Positions 24,707 to 35,300 of a stretch of DNA of 47,500 bases are shown here, one piece after another (position 1 is the stretch's first letter; each line of letters opens with the position of its first letter). Under the pieces are notes generated by a model. It was not told the origin of the DNA and did not search any database. It worked only from the letters and a program-made list of their open reading frames with translations. The stretch is from Giesbergeria sp. (GTDB taxonomy: Bacteria; Pseudomonadota; Gammaproteobacteria; Burkholderiales; Burkholderiaceae_C), in contig JAKLLE010000022.1 of NCBI GenBank assembly GCA_023150295.1, positions 1-47,500 of the forward strand, in the 5' to 3' direction. The position numbers and the translations under genes are program-made.

Positions 24707-26485
24707 ATGCATTTTCTCGACCAAGCTCCGCGCTTTCTTTTCTTTACCGGCAAGGGGGGCGTGGGCAAGACCTCGCTCGCCTGCGCCACGGCGCTGCACC
24801 TGGCCGCGCAAGGCCGGCGTGTGCTGCTGGTGAGCACCGACCCGGCCTCCAACGTCGGGCAGGTGTTCGGCATCGCCATCGGCAACCACACCACCGCCGT
24901 GCCCGGTGTGCCGGGCCTGGCGGCGCTGGAGATCGACCCGCAGGCTGCCGCCCAGGGCTACCGCGACCGCATCGTCGGCCCGGTGCGCGGGGTGCTGCCC
25001 GATGCGGTGGTCAAGGGCATTGAGGAGCAGCTTTCGGGTGCCTGCACCACCGAGATCGCCGCTTTCGACGAATTCACCGCGCTGCTGACCGACACGGCGC
25101 TGCATGCGCAGTACGAGCACATCCTGTTCGACACGGCACCCACCGGCCACACCATCCGGCTGCTGCAGCTACCCGGCGCCTGGAGCGGCTTTCTGGAGGC
25201 GGGCAAGGGCGATGCCTCGTGCCTGGGGCCTTTGGCAGGGCTGGAGAAGCAGCGCGAGCGCTACCAGGCCGCCGTGGATGCGCTGGCCGACCCCGCCCAC
25301 ACCCGGCTGGTGCTGGTGGCGCGCGCCCAGCCCGCCACGCTGCGCGAGGCCGCCCGCACCCACGCCGAGCTGGCTGCCATCGGCCTGCGCCAGCAGTGCC
25401 TGGTGGTCAACGGCGTGCTGCCCTTGGCCGAAGGCGCCACCGACCCGCTGGCCGCCGCCGTGTGCCGGCGCGAGCAGGCGGCGCTGGCCGCCCTGCCCGA
25501 AGGCCTGCGTGCGCTGCCGCTGGATGTGTTGCCACTCAAACCCTTCGATCTGGTGGGTCTGGATGCCCTGCGCCAGCTGCTCGATGTGGCCCCGGCCGCG
25601 CCTGTCGCCAGCGGCGGGGAGGATGCGCCCGTGCTGCAAGCGCCCAGCCTGGCCCGGCTGGTGGACGCCATCGCCCAGGACGGTCATGGCTTGGTGATGG
25701 TCATGGGCAAGGGCGGTGTGGGCAAGACCACGCTGGCCGCTGCGGTGGCCGTGGCGTTGGCGCACCGGGGGCACGCGGTGCACCTGACCACCTCCGACCC
25801 GGCGGCGCACCTGATGGAAACGCTCAATGGCACGCTGGAACACCTGAGCGTGAGCCGCATCGACCCGCACGAAGTCACCGAGCGCTACCGCCAGCAGGTG
25901 CTGGCCAGCAAGGGCGCCGGCCTGGACGCCGCAGGCCGCGCATTGCTCGAAGAAGACCTGCGCTCGCCCTGCACCGAGGAGATCGCGGTGTTCCAGGCCT
26001 TCTCGCGCGTGATCCGCGCGGCAGGCAAAAAGTTCGTGGTGATGGACACCGCGCCCACCGGCCACACGCTGCTGCTGCTCGACGCCACCGGCGCCTACCA
26101 CCGCGACATCGTGCGCCAGATGGGCGACAAGGGCCTGCACTTCACCACGCCCATGATGCAGCTGCAAGACCCGAAGCAGACCAAGGTGCTCATCGCCACC
26201 CTGGCCGAAACCACGCCGGTGCTTGAAGCCGCGAACCTGCAGACCGACCTGCGCCGCGCCGGTATCGAACCCTGGGCCTGGGTGGTGAACAACAGCGTGG
26301 CGGCGGCCCGCACCACCTCACCGCTGCTGCGCCAGCGCGCCCGCAACGAGCTGCGCGAGATCGAGGCCGTGGCCACGCGCCACGCCGCGCGCCATGCCGT
26401 GGTGCCGCTGCTCAGCGAGGAACCCGTGGGCGTGCATCGCCTGCTGCAACTGGCGGGCGAAGCACTGCCATCTTTCGAGGAATGA
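24707..26485 (+). CDS. arsA: Arsenite efflux ATPase ArsA (two-domain)
   Basis: This 592-aa protein is the duplicated ArsA ATPase, which couples ATP hydrolysis to arsenite export through the membrane pump. It has two P-loops GKGGVGKT (residues 15-22 and 334-341) and two DTAPTGHT switch motifs. The metalloid-binding cysteines C113 (CTTEIAAF), C172 (GDASCLG) and C422 (CTEEIAVF) fall at exactly the positions known from the E. coli plasmid enzyme. The start at 24707 follows a gap of 46 bp after arsD. It ends 1 bp before the acr3 ATG. Confidence 0.96.
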   Translation: MHFLDQAPRFLFFTGKGGVGKTSLACATALHLAAQGRRVLLVSTDPASNVGQVFGIAIGNHTTAVPGVPGLAALEIDPQAAAQGYRDRIVGPVRGVLPDAVVKGIEEQLSGACTTEIAAFDEFTALLTDTALHAQYEHILFDTAPTGHTIRLLQLPGAWSGFLEAGKGDASCLGPLAGLEKQRERYQAAVDALADPAHTRLVLVARAQPATLREAARTHAELAAIGLRQQCLVVNGVLPLAEGATDPLAAAVCRREQAALAALPEGLRALPLDVLPLKPFDLVGLDALRQLLDVAPAAPVASGGEDAPVLQAPSLARLVDAIAQDGHGLVMVMGKGGVGKTTLAAAVAVALAHRGHAVHLTTSDPAAHLMETLNGTLEHLSVSRIDPHEVTERYRQQVLASKGAGLDAAGRALLEEDLRSPCTEEIAVFQAFSRVIRAAGKKFVVMDTAPTGHTLLLLDATGAYHRDIVRQMGDKGLHFTTPMMQLQDPKQTKVLIATLAETTPVLEAANLQTDLRRAGIEPWAWVVNNSVAAARTTSPLLRQRARNELREIEAVATRHAARHAVVPLLSEEPVGVHRLLQLAGEALPSFEE

Positions 26486-26486
26486 C

Positions 26487-27503
<1,017 letters not shown>

Positions 27504-27568
27504 AACCGTTACCATCGCAGCCTCCGACGCGATCGGCGCGTCCGCTGGACTTGCGAAAGACCCCATCC

Positions 27569-27979
27569 ATGCCGCCTGAGGCCGAGCCGCCTGTTTCTGC
27601 CGCCCCCGTTGCCGAGCCCGAAGCCTGGGCAGTGTGCCTGTGCGCCCAGTGGTGCGGCACCTGCCGGGACTACCGAGCGGTGATCGACACGCTGGCGCGC
27701 CAGTACTCAGGGGTGCGCTTTGTCTGGCTCGATATTGAAGACGAGGCAGAGATTGCCGGGGACTATGACGTGGAGACCTTTCCCACCTTGCTGCTGGCCG
27801 ATGCCGCGGGGGTTCGGTTTGTGGGGCCCTTGCTGCCCCAGGCATCTGTGCTGGAGCGCATGTTGCAGCGCTGGAAGGATGCGCCGCCACCTTTGCTGCA
27901 GGACGCAGCAGCCCAGGCGCTGCTGCAGCGAATCCGCCATGCGCATGCTGCAGGGAGGCTTGCCAGGGTGAGCGCTTGA
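27569..27979 (+). CDS. Thioredoxin-like protein
   Basis: This 136-aa protein has a thioredoxin active site variant WCGTC (AVCLCAQWCGTCRDYRAVIDTLARQY, Cys at about 29 and 32, with an extra Cys just before). It then has VRFVWLDIEDEAEIAGDYDVETFPTLLLADAAG with the cis-Pro of the fold. No signal peptide is seen, so it is probably cytoplasmic. It lies 65 bp after acr3 in the same direction. It could donate electrons to the arsenate reductase but may simply be a chromosomal neighbour. Confidence 0.85.
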   Translation: MPPEAEPPVSAAPVAEPEAWAVCLCAQWCGTCRDYRAVIDTLARQYSGVRFVWLDIEDEAEIAGDYDVETFPTLLLADAAGVRFVGPLLPQASVLERMLQRWKDAPPPLLQDAAAQALLQRIRHAHAAGRLARVSA

Positions 27980-27999
27980 CAAAAAAGGGCGGGTCTGTC

Positions 28000-28029
28000 T
28001 TGCAAATCAAAGGCTTTGGGGGTTACAAT
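28000..28029 (+). promoter_or_regulatory. Sigma70-type promoter of the rimP-nusA-infB operon
   Basis: TTGCAA (28000-28005) and TACAAT (28024-28029) are spaced by 18 bp. Transcription would begin near 28036, upstream of the hairpin at 28045-28076 and about 115 bp before rimP. Confidence 0.7.
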
Positions 28030-28044
28030 GCGACTCTCACGACC

Positions 28045-28076
28045 AAACGGGCGGGTACCAACCGCCCGTTTTTTTT
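28045..28076 (+). terminator. Terminator-like hairpin in the rimP leader (possible attenuator)
   Basis: A perfect 10-bp GC-rich stem (AAACGGGCGG at 28045-28054 with CCGCCCGTTT at 28062-28071) is followed by an unbroken T run to 28076. This is a classical intrinsic terminator. It lies after the promoter and before the first gene, so it would limit transcription into the operon unless read through. The sequence is clear; the regulatory role is inferred. Confidence 0.75.
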
Positions 28077-28149
28077 GGTCGTTTGCTTTTGGAGCTCGAA
28101 GCCTCTGAGGGGTTGTCGGGTTTTTTGTTTTTGCGGTAATTGAACACCA

Positions 28150-28731
28150 GTGGCACTACAGCAGATTGTCGAGCAAACCGTCAGCGGCCTGGGTTACGAC
28201 CTGGTCGAGATTGAGCGCGCCCAGGGCGGCACGCTGCGCATCACCATCGACTGGCCCTGGCAAGCGCCGACGGAAGGCGAAGCGGCTTTGCTGCAGCAGT
28301 TCATCACCGTCGAAGACTGCGAAAAAGTGACGCGCCAGCTCCAGTTTGCACTGGAAGTCGACGGCGTCGATTACAAGCGCCTGGAGGTGTCCTCCCCGGG
28401 CATCGACCGGCCCTTGCGCCATGAGCTGGACTACCAGCGCTTCGAGGGCGAGGTGATCGATATCACCCTCAAGGCGCCCATGGGCGCAGCGGCAGCGGGT
28501 CAGGTCAATCCCTTGCGCAAGAAGTTTCGCGGTCGGCTTTCGCGGGCGCAGGCGGGGGGCTGGCAGATCGTCTGGAGCGACGAGCCCGCAGCCAAGCCAG
28601 GCCAGAAGGTGAGCAAGAAGCGTGCGCCTGCACCGTTGCAGGTCTTGGGCTTCACGCTGGACGAATTGCGCGAGGCGCGTCTGGCGCCGATCGTGGATTT
28701 CAAGGGAAGGGGCGCTGCGTCCGGGCAATGA
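28150..28731 (+). CDS. rimP: Ribosome maturation factor RimP
   Basis: This 193-aa protein matches RimP, needed for 30S subunit maturation: an N-terminal domain (VSGLGYDLVEIERAQGGTLRITIDWP), then ITVEDCEKVTRQLQFALEVDGVDYKRLEVSSPGIDRPL, the family hallmark. The C-terminal Sm-like domain carries internal extensions usual in betaproteobacteria. The start is GTG. It is the first gene of the rimP-nusA-infB cluster. Confidence 0.94.
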   Translation: MALQQIVEQTVSGLGYDLVEIERAQGGTLRITIDWPWQAPTEGEAALLQQFITVEDCEKVTRQLQFALEVDGVDYKRLEVSSPGIDRPLRHELDYQRFEGEVIDITLKAPMGAAAAGQVNPLRKKFRGRLSRAQAGGWQIVWSDEPAAKPGQKVSKKRAPAPLQVLGFTLDELREARLAPIVDFKGRGAASGQ

Positions 28732-28815
28732 CCGGGCGGGCTTGCCGGATATGGTTAGGGGGTCTGCCGCCTGGTGCGGGCTCCTCGGGTGATTAAAAAA
28801 CAGGAGAGTCGTGGC

Positions 28816-30300
28816 ATGAATCGCGAATTGTTGATGTTGGTGGAGGCCATTTCGCGCGAGAAGAACGTCGAGCGCGATGTGGTTCTGGGTGCGGTCGAGG
28901 CCGCCCTGGCCCAGGCGACAAAAAAGCTGTACGAGGGTGAGGTCGACATCCGCGTATCTGTGGATCGCGACAGCGGCAACTACGAAACCTTCCGCCGCTG
29001 GGTGGTCGTGCCCGATGACGCTGGCCTGCAAAACCCCGACGCAGAAGAAATGCTCATGGACGCGCAAGATCGCGTGCCCGGCATCCAGGTGGGGGAGTAC
29101 ATCGAAGAGCCGGTCGAGTCCGTGCCCATTGGCCGCATTGGCGCCATGGCGGCCAAGCAGGTCATCCTGCAAAAAATCCGCGATGCCGAGCGTGAAATGC
29201 TGCTCAACGACTTCATGTCGCGCGGCGAAAAAATCTTCACCGGCACCGTCAAGCGCATGGACAAGGGCGACCTCATCGTCGAATCCGGCCGCGTGGAAGG
29301 CCGCTTGCGCCGCAGCGAGATGATCCCCAAGGAAAACCTGCGCACCGGTGACCGTGTGCGCGCCATGATCATGGAAGTGGATCTGACGCTGCGCGGCGCT
29401 CCCATCATCCTCTCGCGCTCGGCGCCTGAGTTCATGATCGAGCTGTTCCGCCACGAAGTGCCCGAAATCGAGCAAGGCCTGCTGGAGATCAAGAGCTGCG
29501 CCCGCGACGCTGGCAGCCGCGCCAAGATTGCCGTGCTCTCGCACGACCGCCGAGTCGATCCCATCGGCACCTGTGTGGGGGTGCGTGGCACGCGCGTCAA
29601 CGCCGTGACCAATGAGCTGGCGGGCGAGCGCGTGGACATCGTGCTGTGGTCTGAAGACCCGGCGCAGTTCGTCATCGGCGCTCTGGCTCCGGCCAACGTG
29701 CAGTCCATCGTGGTGGACGAAGAAAAGCACGCCATGGATGTGGTGGTCGATGAGGAAAACCTGGCCATCGCCATCGGCCGGGGCGGCCAGAACGTGCGCC
29801 TGGCGTCCGACCTGACGGGCTGGAAGATCAACATCATGGACGCCGCCGAGTCCGCACAAAAGCACGCCAATGAGACGGAGGCCGCGCGCCACCTGTTCAT
29901 GGAAAAGCTTGACGTGGACCAGGAAATTGCCGACATCCTGATCGAAGAAGGATTCACCAGCCTGGAAGAAGTGGCCTACGTGCCGCTGCAGGAAATGCTG
30001 GAGATCGAAAGCTTCGACGAGGAAACCGTCAACGAGCTGCGCGCCCGTGCCAAGGACGTGCTGCTGACCATGGAAATCGCCCGCGAAGACAGCGTCGAAA
30101 GCGTGTCGCAAGACCTGCGCGACCTGGAAGGCGTGACCCCTGAACTCATTGCCAAGCTCGCCGATGGCGGCGTGCACACCCGCGACGAACTGGCCGATCT
30201 GGCCATCGATGAACTGACCGAACTGACCGGACAGTCCGAGGAAGAAGCCAAGGCCTTGATCATGAAGGCGCGTGAACACTGGTTCACGGGGCAAGAGTAA
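28816..30300 (+). CDS. nusA: Transcription elongation/termination factor NusA
   Basis: This 494-aa protein starts [31 protein letters not shown] (the polymerase-binding N-terminal domain). An S1 domain ([22 protein letters not shown]) and two KH domains ([20 protein letters not shown] and [19 protein letters not shown]) follow, with two C-terminal acidic repeats (about 370-490), the proteobacterial arrangement. CAGGAG precedes the ATG by 10 bp. It modulates pausing, termination and antitermination, and is co-transcribed with rimP and infB. Confidence 0.97.
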   Translation: MNRELLMLVEAISREKNVERDVVLGAVEAALAQATKKLYEGEVDIRVSVDRDSGNYETFRRWVVVPDDAGLQNPDAEEMLMDAQDRVPGIQVGEYIEEPVESVPIGRIGAMAAKQVILQKIRDAEREMLLNDFMSRGEKIFTGTVKRMDKGDLIVESGRVEGRLRRSEMIPKENLRTGDRVRAMIMEVDLTLRGAPIILSRSAPEFMIELFRHEVPEIEQGLLEIKSCARDAGSRAKIAVLSHDRRVDPIGTCVGVRGTRVNAVTNELAGERVDIVLWSEDPAQFVIGALAPANVQSIVVDEEKHAMDVVVDEENLAIAIGRGGQNVRLASDLTGWKINIMDAAESAQKHANETEAARHLFMEKLDVDQEIADILIEEGFTSLEEVAYVPLQEMLEIESFDEETVNELRARAKDVLLTMEIAREDSVESVSQDLRDLEGVTPELIAKLADGGVHTRDELADLAIDELTELTGQSEEEAKALIMKAREHWFTGQE

Positions 30301-30324
30301 CGGTCAGGGAGGAACAGAGCCAAT

Positions 30325-33213
30325 ATGTCGAGTAACACCGTCGCAGAGTTCGCCAGCGAACTCAAGAAAACCCCTGAAGTCCTGCTCGAACAACTCAAGT
30401 CCGCAGGCGTGGTCAAGTCCTCGTCCGCCGATGCGTTGACCGAGACCGACAAGCAAAAGCTGTTGGCGCACCTGCAAGCCAGCCACGGTGTGGCCCAGGG
30501 CGACCGCAAGAAGATCACCCTGGTCACCAAGTCCACCTCGGAAATCAAGCAGGCCGATGCCACGGGCAAGGCACGCACCATCCAGGTGGAAGTGCGCAAG
30601 AAGCGTACTTTCGTCAAGCGTGACGAGACCGCCGAGACCGCACCCGTCGTTGCGGAACCTTCTCAGGCACCGGAAGTGGCCCAGGAGCAAGCCGACCCGC
30701 AGCAAGCCGATCTGGTGCGCCGTGAAGAAGAGGCGCGCCACCAGGCAGAGCTGATCCGCCGCCAGGAAGAGGAACTCGCAGTTCAGCGCCGCGAGCGCGA
30801 AGACCGTGAGCGCCGTGAACGTGAGGCCGCCGAGCGCGCCGCCGCATATGCCGCCGATGAGGCCGCCAAGAAGGCCCAGGCCTCGGCTGCCAAGCAGGAA
30901 GCCACGCGCGAACAGGAGCAGGAAGCTGCTGCACGCGCTGCCGCCCAGGCTGAAGCCCGTGCCAAGGCAGACGCAGAGACCAAGGTTCGCGCTGCCGATG
31001 AGGCCGCACGTGCCAAGGATCTGGAAGAGCGTCGCCGCAAGGCGCTGGAAGAGGCTGCGGCGATCCGTTCCATGATGTCCACCCCGGCCAAGGTGCTGGT
31101 GGCCAAGAAGCCCGAGGAGCCCAAGCCCGCAGCGCGCGCAGGGGCGGCCGAGCCCAAGAAGGGCACCCTGCACAAGCCCGCCAATACCCCCGCTGCCGGG
31201 GCAGGCCGCACCGCAGGTGCTGCCGCCAATGCCGGTGCAGGCGCAGCAGCAGGTGGCAAGGAAGTCAAGTCGGCCAAGCTGTCGTCCAGCTGGGCTGGCG
31301 AGCCGGGCAAGAAAAAGGAAATCAAGACCCGTGGCGACACCTCCGGTGGTTCGGCACGCGGCAGTGCATGGCGCGCGGGTGGCCCCAGGGGCGGTGGTCG
31401 GCGCGGTGACCGTGACCGTGGCCACGACATGGGCCAGGCCTCGGTGGCCGAGGCACGCACGCTGGAAGTGCACGTGCCCGAAACCATCACGGTGGCCGAG
31501 CTGGCGCACAAGATGTCCATCAAGGCGTCCGAAGTCATCAAGCAGCTCATGAAGCTGGGCCAGATGGCCACCATCAACCAGCCTCTGGACCAGGACACGG
31601 CCATGATCGTGGTCGAGGAACTGGGCCACAAGGCCGTGGTGGCGGCGCTGGACGATCCGGAAGCCTTCACCGACGAAGAATCGGCGATGCAGGATGCCGA
31701 GGTGTTGCCCCGCGCTCCCGTGGTCACCGTCATGGGCCACGTGGACCACGGCAAGACCTCGCTGTTGGACTACATCCGCCGCACCAAGGTCGCTGCGGGC
31801 GAGGCTGGCGGCATTACCCAGCACATCGGTGCCTACCACGTGGACACGCCGCGCGGCATGGTCACCTTCCTGGACACCCCGGGCCACGAAGCCTTCACGG
31901 CCATGCGTGCGCGTGGCGCCCAGGCCACCGACATCGTGATCCTGGTGGTTGCGGCTGACGACGGCGTCATGCCCCAGACCAAGGAAGCCATCAAGCACGC
32001 CAAGGCTGCCAAGGTGCCTGTCGTGGTCGCCATCACCAAGGCCGATAAGCCCGACGCCAACCCCGACCGCGTGAAGCAGGAGCTGGTGGCGGTGGAAGTC
32101 GTGCCCGAGGAATACGGCGGCGACTCGCCCTTCGTTCCCGTGTCGTCCAAGACCGGCATGGGCATCGACGAACTGCTGGAACAAGTGCTGTTGCAGGCCG
32201 AAGTGCTCGAACTCAAGGCGCCGGTGGAAGCCACCGCCAAGGGTCTGGTCATCGAAGCCCAGCTCGACAAGGGCCGCGGCCCTGTGGCCACGGTGCTGGT
32301 GCAGTCCGGTACGCTCAAGGTGGGCGACGTGGTGCTGGCAGGCCAGACCTATGGCCGCGTGCGCGCCATGCTGGACGAGAACGGTCGTACCGCCAAGTCG
32401 GCCGGGCCTTCCATCCCGGTCGAAATCCAGGGTCTGTCCGACGTTCCCCAGGCGGGCGATGAATTCATGGTGATGCTGGACGAGCGCCGCGCCCGTGAAA
32501 TTGCCACCTACCGTGCTGGCAAGTTCCGCAACACCAAGCTGGCCAAGCAGCAGGCCGCCAAACTGGAGAACGTGTTCTCCGAAATGACGGCGGGCGAAGT
32601 GCAAACCCTGCCCATCATCATCAAGGCGGACGTGCAAGGCTCGCAGGAGGCGCTGGCTGCCTCGCTGCTCAAGCTTTCCAACGAGGAAATCAAGGTGCAG
32701 CTCGTGTACGCGGGCGTCGGCGGCATCAGCGAGAGCGACATCAACCTCGCCATCGCGTCCAAGGCCATCGTCATTGGCTTCAACGTGCGTGCCGACGCCG
32801 GTGCGCGCAAGACGGCCGAAACCAACGCTGTGAACATCCACTACTACAACATCATTTACGACGCCGTGGATGAGTTGAAGGCAGCCATGTCCGGCATGCT
32901 GGCCCCCGAGCAGCGCGAAGAAGCCCTGGGCACTGCGGAAATCCGCACCGTGTTCGTGGCCTCCAAGATCGGTACGGTGGCGGGTTCCTACGTCACGTCC
33001 GGCCAGGTCACGCGCAACTGCAAGTTCCGCCTGCTGCGCGACAACGTGGTGGTGTACACGGGCGAGGTCGAGTCGGTGCGCCGCCTCAAGGACGACGTCA
33101 AGGAAGTCAAGGAAGGCTTCGAGTGCGGTATCAAGCTCAAGAACTACAACGACATCAAGGAAGGTGATCAGCTGGAGTTCTTCGAGATCAAGGAAATCGC
33201 ACGGACGTTGTAA
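30325..33213 (+). CDS. infB: Translation initiation factor IF-2
   Basis: This 962-aa GTPase has the IF2 N-terminal domain, then a long charged and Ala/Lys-rich linker (residues about 110-350, strongly helical). The G domain has GHVDHGKTS (from residue 471), the DTPGHEAF switch and the TKADK-type specificity motif. Domains II-IV end in [17 protein letters not shown]. It brings fMet-tRNA to the 30S subunit. The length is usual for betaproteobacteria with the extended N-terminal region. Confidence 0.97.
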   Translation: MSSNTVAEFASELKKTPEVLLEQLKSAGVVKSSSADALTETDKQKLLAHLQASHGVAQGDRKKITLVTKSTSEIKQADATGKARTIQVEVRKKRTFVKRDETAETAPVVAEPSQAPEVAQEQADPQQADLVRREEEARHQAELIRRQEEELAVQRREREDRERREREAAERAAAYAADEAAKKAQASAAKQEATREQEQEAAARAAAQAEARAKADAETKVRAADEAARAKDLEERRRKALEEAAAIRSMMSTPAKVLVAKKPEEPKPAARAGAAEPKKGTLHKPANTPAAGAGRTAGAAANAGAGAAAGGKEVKSAKLSSSWAGEPGKKKEIKTRGDTSGGSARGSAWRAGGPRGGGRRGDRDRGHDMGQASVAEARTLEVHVPETITVAELAHKMSIKASEVIKQLMKLGQMATINQPLDQDTAMIVVEELGHKAVVAALDDPEAFTDEESAMQDAEVLPRAPVVTVMGHVDHGKTSLLDYIRRTKVAAGEAGGITQHIGAYHVDTPRGMVTFLDTPGHEAFTAMRARGAQATDIVILVVAADDGVMPQTKEAIKHAKAAKVPVVVAITKADKPDANPDRVKQELVAVEVVPEEYGGDSPFVPVSSKTGMGIDELLEQVLLQAEVLELKAPVEATAKGLVIEAQLDKGRGPVATVLVQSGTLKVGDVVLAGQTYGRVRAMLDENGRTAKSAGPSIPVEIQGLSDVPQAGDEFMVMLDERRAREIATYRAGKFRNTKLAKQQAAKLENVFSEMTAGEVQTLPIIIKADVQGSQEALAASLLKLSNEEIKVQLVYAGVGGISESDINLAIASKAIVIGFNVRADAGARKTAETNAVNIHYYNIIYDAVDELKAAMSGMLAPEQREEALGTAEIRTVFVASKIGTVAGSYVTSGQVTRNCKFRLLRDNVVVYTGEVESVRRLKDDVKEVKEGFECGIKLKNYNDIKEGDQLEFFEIKEIARTL

Positions 33214-33231
33214 TCACCCAAGGACTGAACG

Positions 33232-33921
33232 ATGCGCATGCTTCATCACCTTCGTGGCGCCTGGCGCGGAAACAAGGGCTTCATGGTTTTCCTGGGGCTC
33301 ATGTTTGTGTTCCGCTCGGCCATTGCCGACTGGAACTACGTTCCCTCGTCGTCCATGAACCCCACCCTGCTGGCGGGGGATCGGGTGTTGATCGACAAGC
33401 GCGCGTACAGCCTGCGGGTGCCCTTTACGCTGCAGGAAGTGGCTCGTTGGGCTGAGCCTCAGCGGGGGGATGTGGTGACGTTCGATTCGCCGGAAGACGG
33501 GATCAATCTGATCAAGCGCGTGGTGGCCGTAGGGGGCGACGAGGTCGCCATGGTGGACAACGTACTCCATGTCAATGGCAAGGTGCAGGAGCGTGTGCTG
33601 ATCGATGCCGCGCGGGCCGTACCGACAGAGTACGGTCGCATCAATGAGGAAATCTGGCTCGAAACACTTAACGAAACGCCCATTTCGGTGGCGCGGATTC
33701 CACACGTAAACCGTTTGACGGATTTTGCGCCGGTGCGCGTGCCACAAGGCCATGTACTGGTACTGGGCGATAACCGCGATAACAGCCGTGACTCACGGTT
33801 CCTCGGGTTCATCGACATCCGCCGTGTGACCGGCAAGGCCGTTCGCGTTGCCTTGTCGCACGACCCGGAGCATCTGTATCTGCCTCGCTCAGACAGGTGG
33901 TGGCTGCCTCTGCATCTGTGA
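33232..33921 (+). CDS. S26 signal peptidase I-like protein
   Basis: This 229-aa protein has one N-terminal membrane segment (GFMVFLGLMFVFRSAIADW). The signal peptidase I catalytic set follows: Ser41 in YVPSSSMNPTL, Lys95 in LIKRVVAVGGD, and GHVLVLGDNRDNSRDSRFLGF (boxes D and E). All catalytic residues are present. It lacks the first membrane segment of typical LepB. It is placed between infB and rbfA, 18 bp after the former and 6 bp before the latter. It is probably a second, specialised signal peptidase; its substrate is unknown. Confidence 0.9.
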   Translation: MRMLHHLRGAWRGNKGFMVFLGLMFVFRSAIADWNYVPSSSMNPTLLAGDRVLIDKRAYSLRVPFTLQEVARWAEPQRGDVVTFDSPEDGINLIKRVVAVGGDEVAMVDNVLHVNGKVQERVLIDAARAVPTEYGRINEEIWLETLNETPISVARIPHVNRLTDFAPVRVPQGHVLVLGDNRDNSRDSRFLGFIDIRRVTGKAVRVALSHDPEHLYLPRSDRWWLPLHL

Positions 33922-33927
33922 GATTTC

Positions 33928-34305
33928 ATGCCAGCCAAGAAAAGCACCACACCCAACCGCGCCTTCAAGGTGGCCGACCAGATCCAGCGTGATCTGACGG
34001 AGTTGATCGCCCGCGAGTTGAAGGACCCGCGCGTGGGCATGGTCACGTTGCAGGCGGTGGAAGTCACGCCCGACTATGCCCACGCCAAGGTGTTCTTCAG
34101 CGTGCTGGTGGGCGACCCTGCGGTCACGCAGGAGGCGCTCAACCATGCGGCTGGGCATTTGCGCAATGGCCTGTTCAAGCGCCTGCATATCCACACCGTG
34201 CCCACGCTGCACTTTGTGTACGACCGCACGCAGGAGCGCGCGGCGGACATGAACGCGCTGATTGCCAAGGCGGTCTCCTCTCGGGCCAAAGACACGGACG
34301 AATGA
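33928..34305 (+). CDS. rbfA: Ribosome-binding factor A
   Basis: This 125-aa KH-fold protein contains [50 protein letters not shown], the RbfA core, and ends with [19 protein letters not shown]. It binds 16S rRNA late in 30S maturation and aids cold adaptation. Its stop codon overlaps the truB start (ATGA), showing translational coupling. Confidence 0.96.
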   Translation: MPAKKSTTPNRAFKVADQIQRDLTELIARELKDPRVGMVTLQAVEVTPDYAHAKVFFSVLVGDPAVTQEALNHAAGHLRNGLFKRLHIHTVPTLHFVYDRTQERAADMNALIAKAVSSRAKDTDE

Positions 34306-35300
34306 GCATGGACGCGCCGCGCACGAGGGTCGTCCGGCGCCCCGTGCATGGGGTGCTGCTGATCGACAAGCCGCTGGGCATGACCAGCAACCAGGCCTTG
34401 CAAAAGGCCAAGTGGTTGCTGCGCGCCGAAAAGGCGGGCCACACCGGCACGCTCGACCCGCTGGCCAGTGGCGTGCTGCCGCTGTGTTTTGGCGCCGCCA
34501 CCAAGTTCAGCCAAATCCAGCTCGAAGCCCCCAAGACCTATGAGGCCGTGGCCCTGCTGGGCGTGACCACGTCCACCGGCGATGCAGAGGGTGAGGTGCT
34601 GGAGCGCAAACCGGTCGATCTGGCGGCCCTGGGCCCCGAACGCCTGGCCGCTGTGCAGGCGCAGTTCACCGGCCCCATCCGCCAGGTGCCGCCCATGCAC
34701 AGCGCACTCAAGAAGGATGGCAAGGCGCTGTACGAATACGCCCGCGCCGGCCTGACCGTGGAACGCGCACCGCGCGATGTCACGATTCATGCATTGAATC
34801 TGGCCCTGACGCAGACAGATCAAGCGCAAGCAGCTATCAAAATGATAGTAACCTGCAGCAAGGGTACCTACATTCGCACACTGGGCGAGGACATTGGTGC
34901 CGTGCTGGGCTGCGGGGCCCACCTCGTCTTCCTGCGGCGCCTGGATACCGGCGGCATCGGCGTGCAGCGCTGCTTGACGCTGGAGCAGCTTGAAGCGCTG
35001 GACGACGGTGCGCGCCTGGCGCGCCTGGAGCCGCCCGACGTGCTGCTGGCCGCCCATGCACGTGTCACGCTCGACAACGACAATGCGGGGAGGTTCCTCT
35101 CCGGCATGCGCCGCCGCGGCCATTGGGAAGACGCCGCCGCCGTGGCTGTGTATGGCGACCAACCCCGCGTGCTGCTGGGGGTGGGCCATGTGCAAGGCGG
35201 CGAACTCATCCCCGACCGGCTGCTGAGCCCTCTCGAAATCCAACAGATCATTGAAACCCTGCCGCGCGCTACCGCCTGCGGCCCAACGGAAGCACCATGA
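34302..35300 (+). CDS. truB: tRNA pseudouridine-55 synthase TruB
   Basis: This 332-aa enzyme makes pseudouridine 55 in the T loop of tRNAs. It has [21 protein letters not shown], the catalytic motif [14 protein letters not shown] with D52, and [19 protein letters not shown]. It overlaps rbfA upstream and typA downstream by 4 bp each. Residues about 167-183 ([14 protein letters not shown]), just before the CSKGTYIR motif, are encoded by a copy of the dispersed repeat; this position is variable in the family. Confidence 0.95.
   Translation: MSMDAPRTRVVRRPVHGVLLIDKPLGMTSNQALQKAKWLLRAEKAGHTGTLDPLASGVLPLCFGAATKFSQIQLEAPKTYEAVALLGVTTSTGDAEGEVLERKPVDLAALGPERLAAVQAQFTGPIRQVPPMHSALKKDGKALYEYARAGLTVERAPRDVTIHALNLALTQTDQAQAAIKMIVTCSKGTYIRTLGEDIGAVLGCGAHLVFLRRLDTGGIGVQRCLTLEQLEALDDGARLARLEPPDVLLAAHARVTLDNDNAGRFLSGMRRRGHWEDAAAVAVYGDQPRVLLGVGHVQGGELIPDRLLSPLEIQQIIETLPRATACGPTEAP
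34801..34850 (+). repeat. Dispersed repeat, copy D, inside truB
   Basis: The sequence reads TGGCCCTGACGCAGACAG, then ATCAAGCGCAAGCAGCTATC, then AAAATGATAGTA. It matches the AAGCGCAAGCAGCTATCAA core of the intergenic copy A almost exactly. It is translated in frame as part of TruB, with no stop codon introduced. Confidence 0.75.

Noticed and set aside
28156-32841. Very long open frames on the minus strand opposite nusA and infB (about 700 and 845 codons).
   Set aside because: They mirror strongly biased GC-rich genes, are His/Gly/Leu-rich with no family-like motifs, and have no ribosome binding site; the plus-strand genes are certain.
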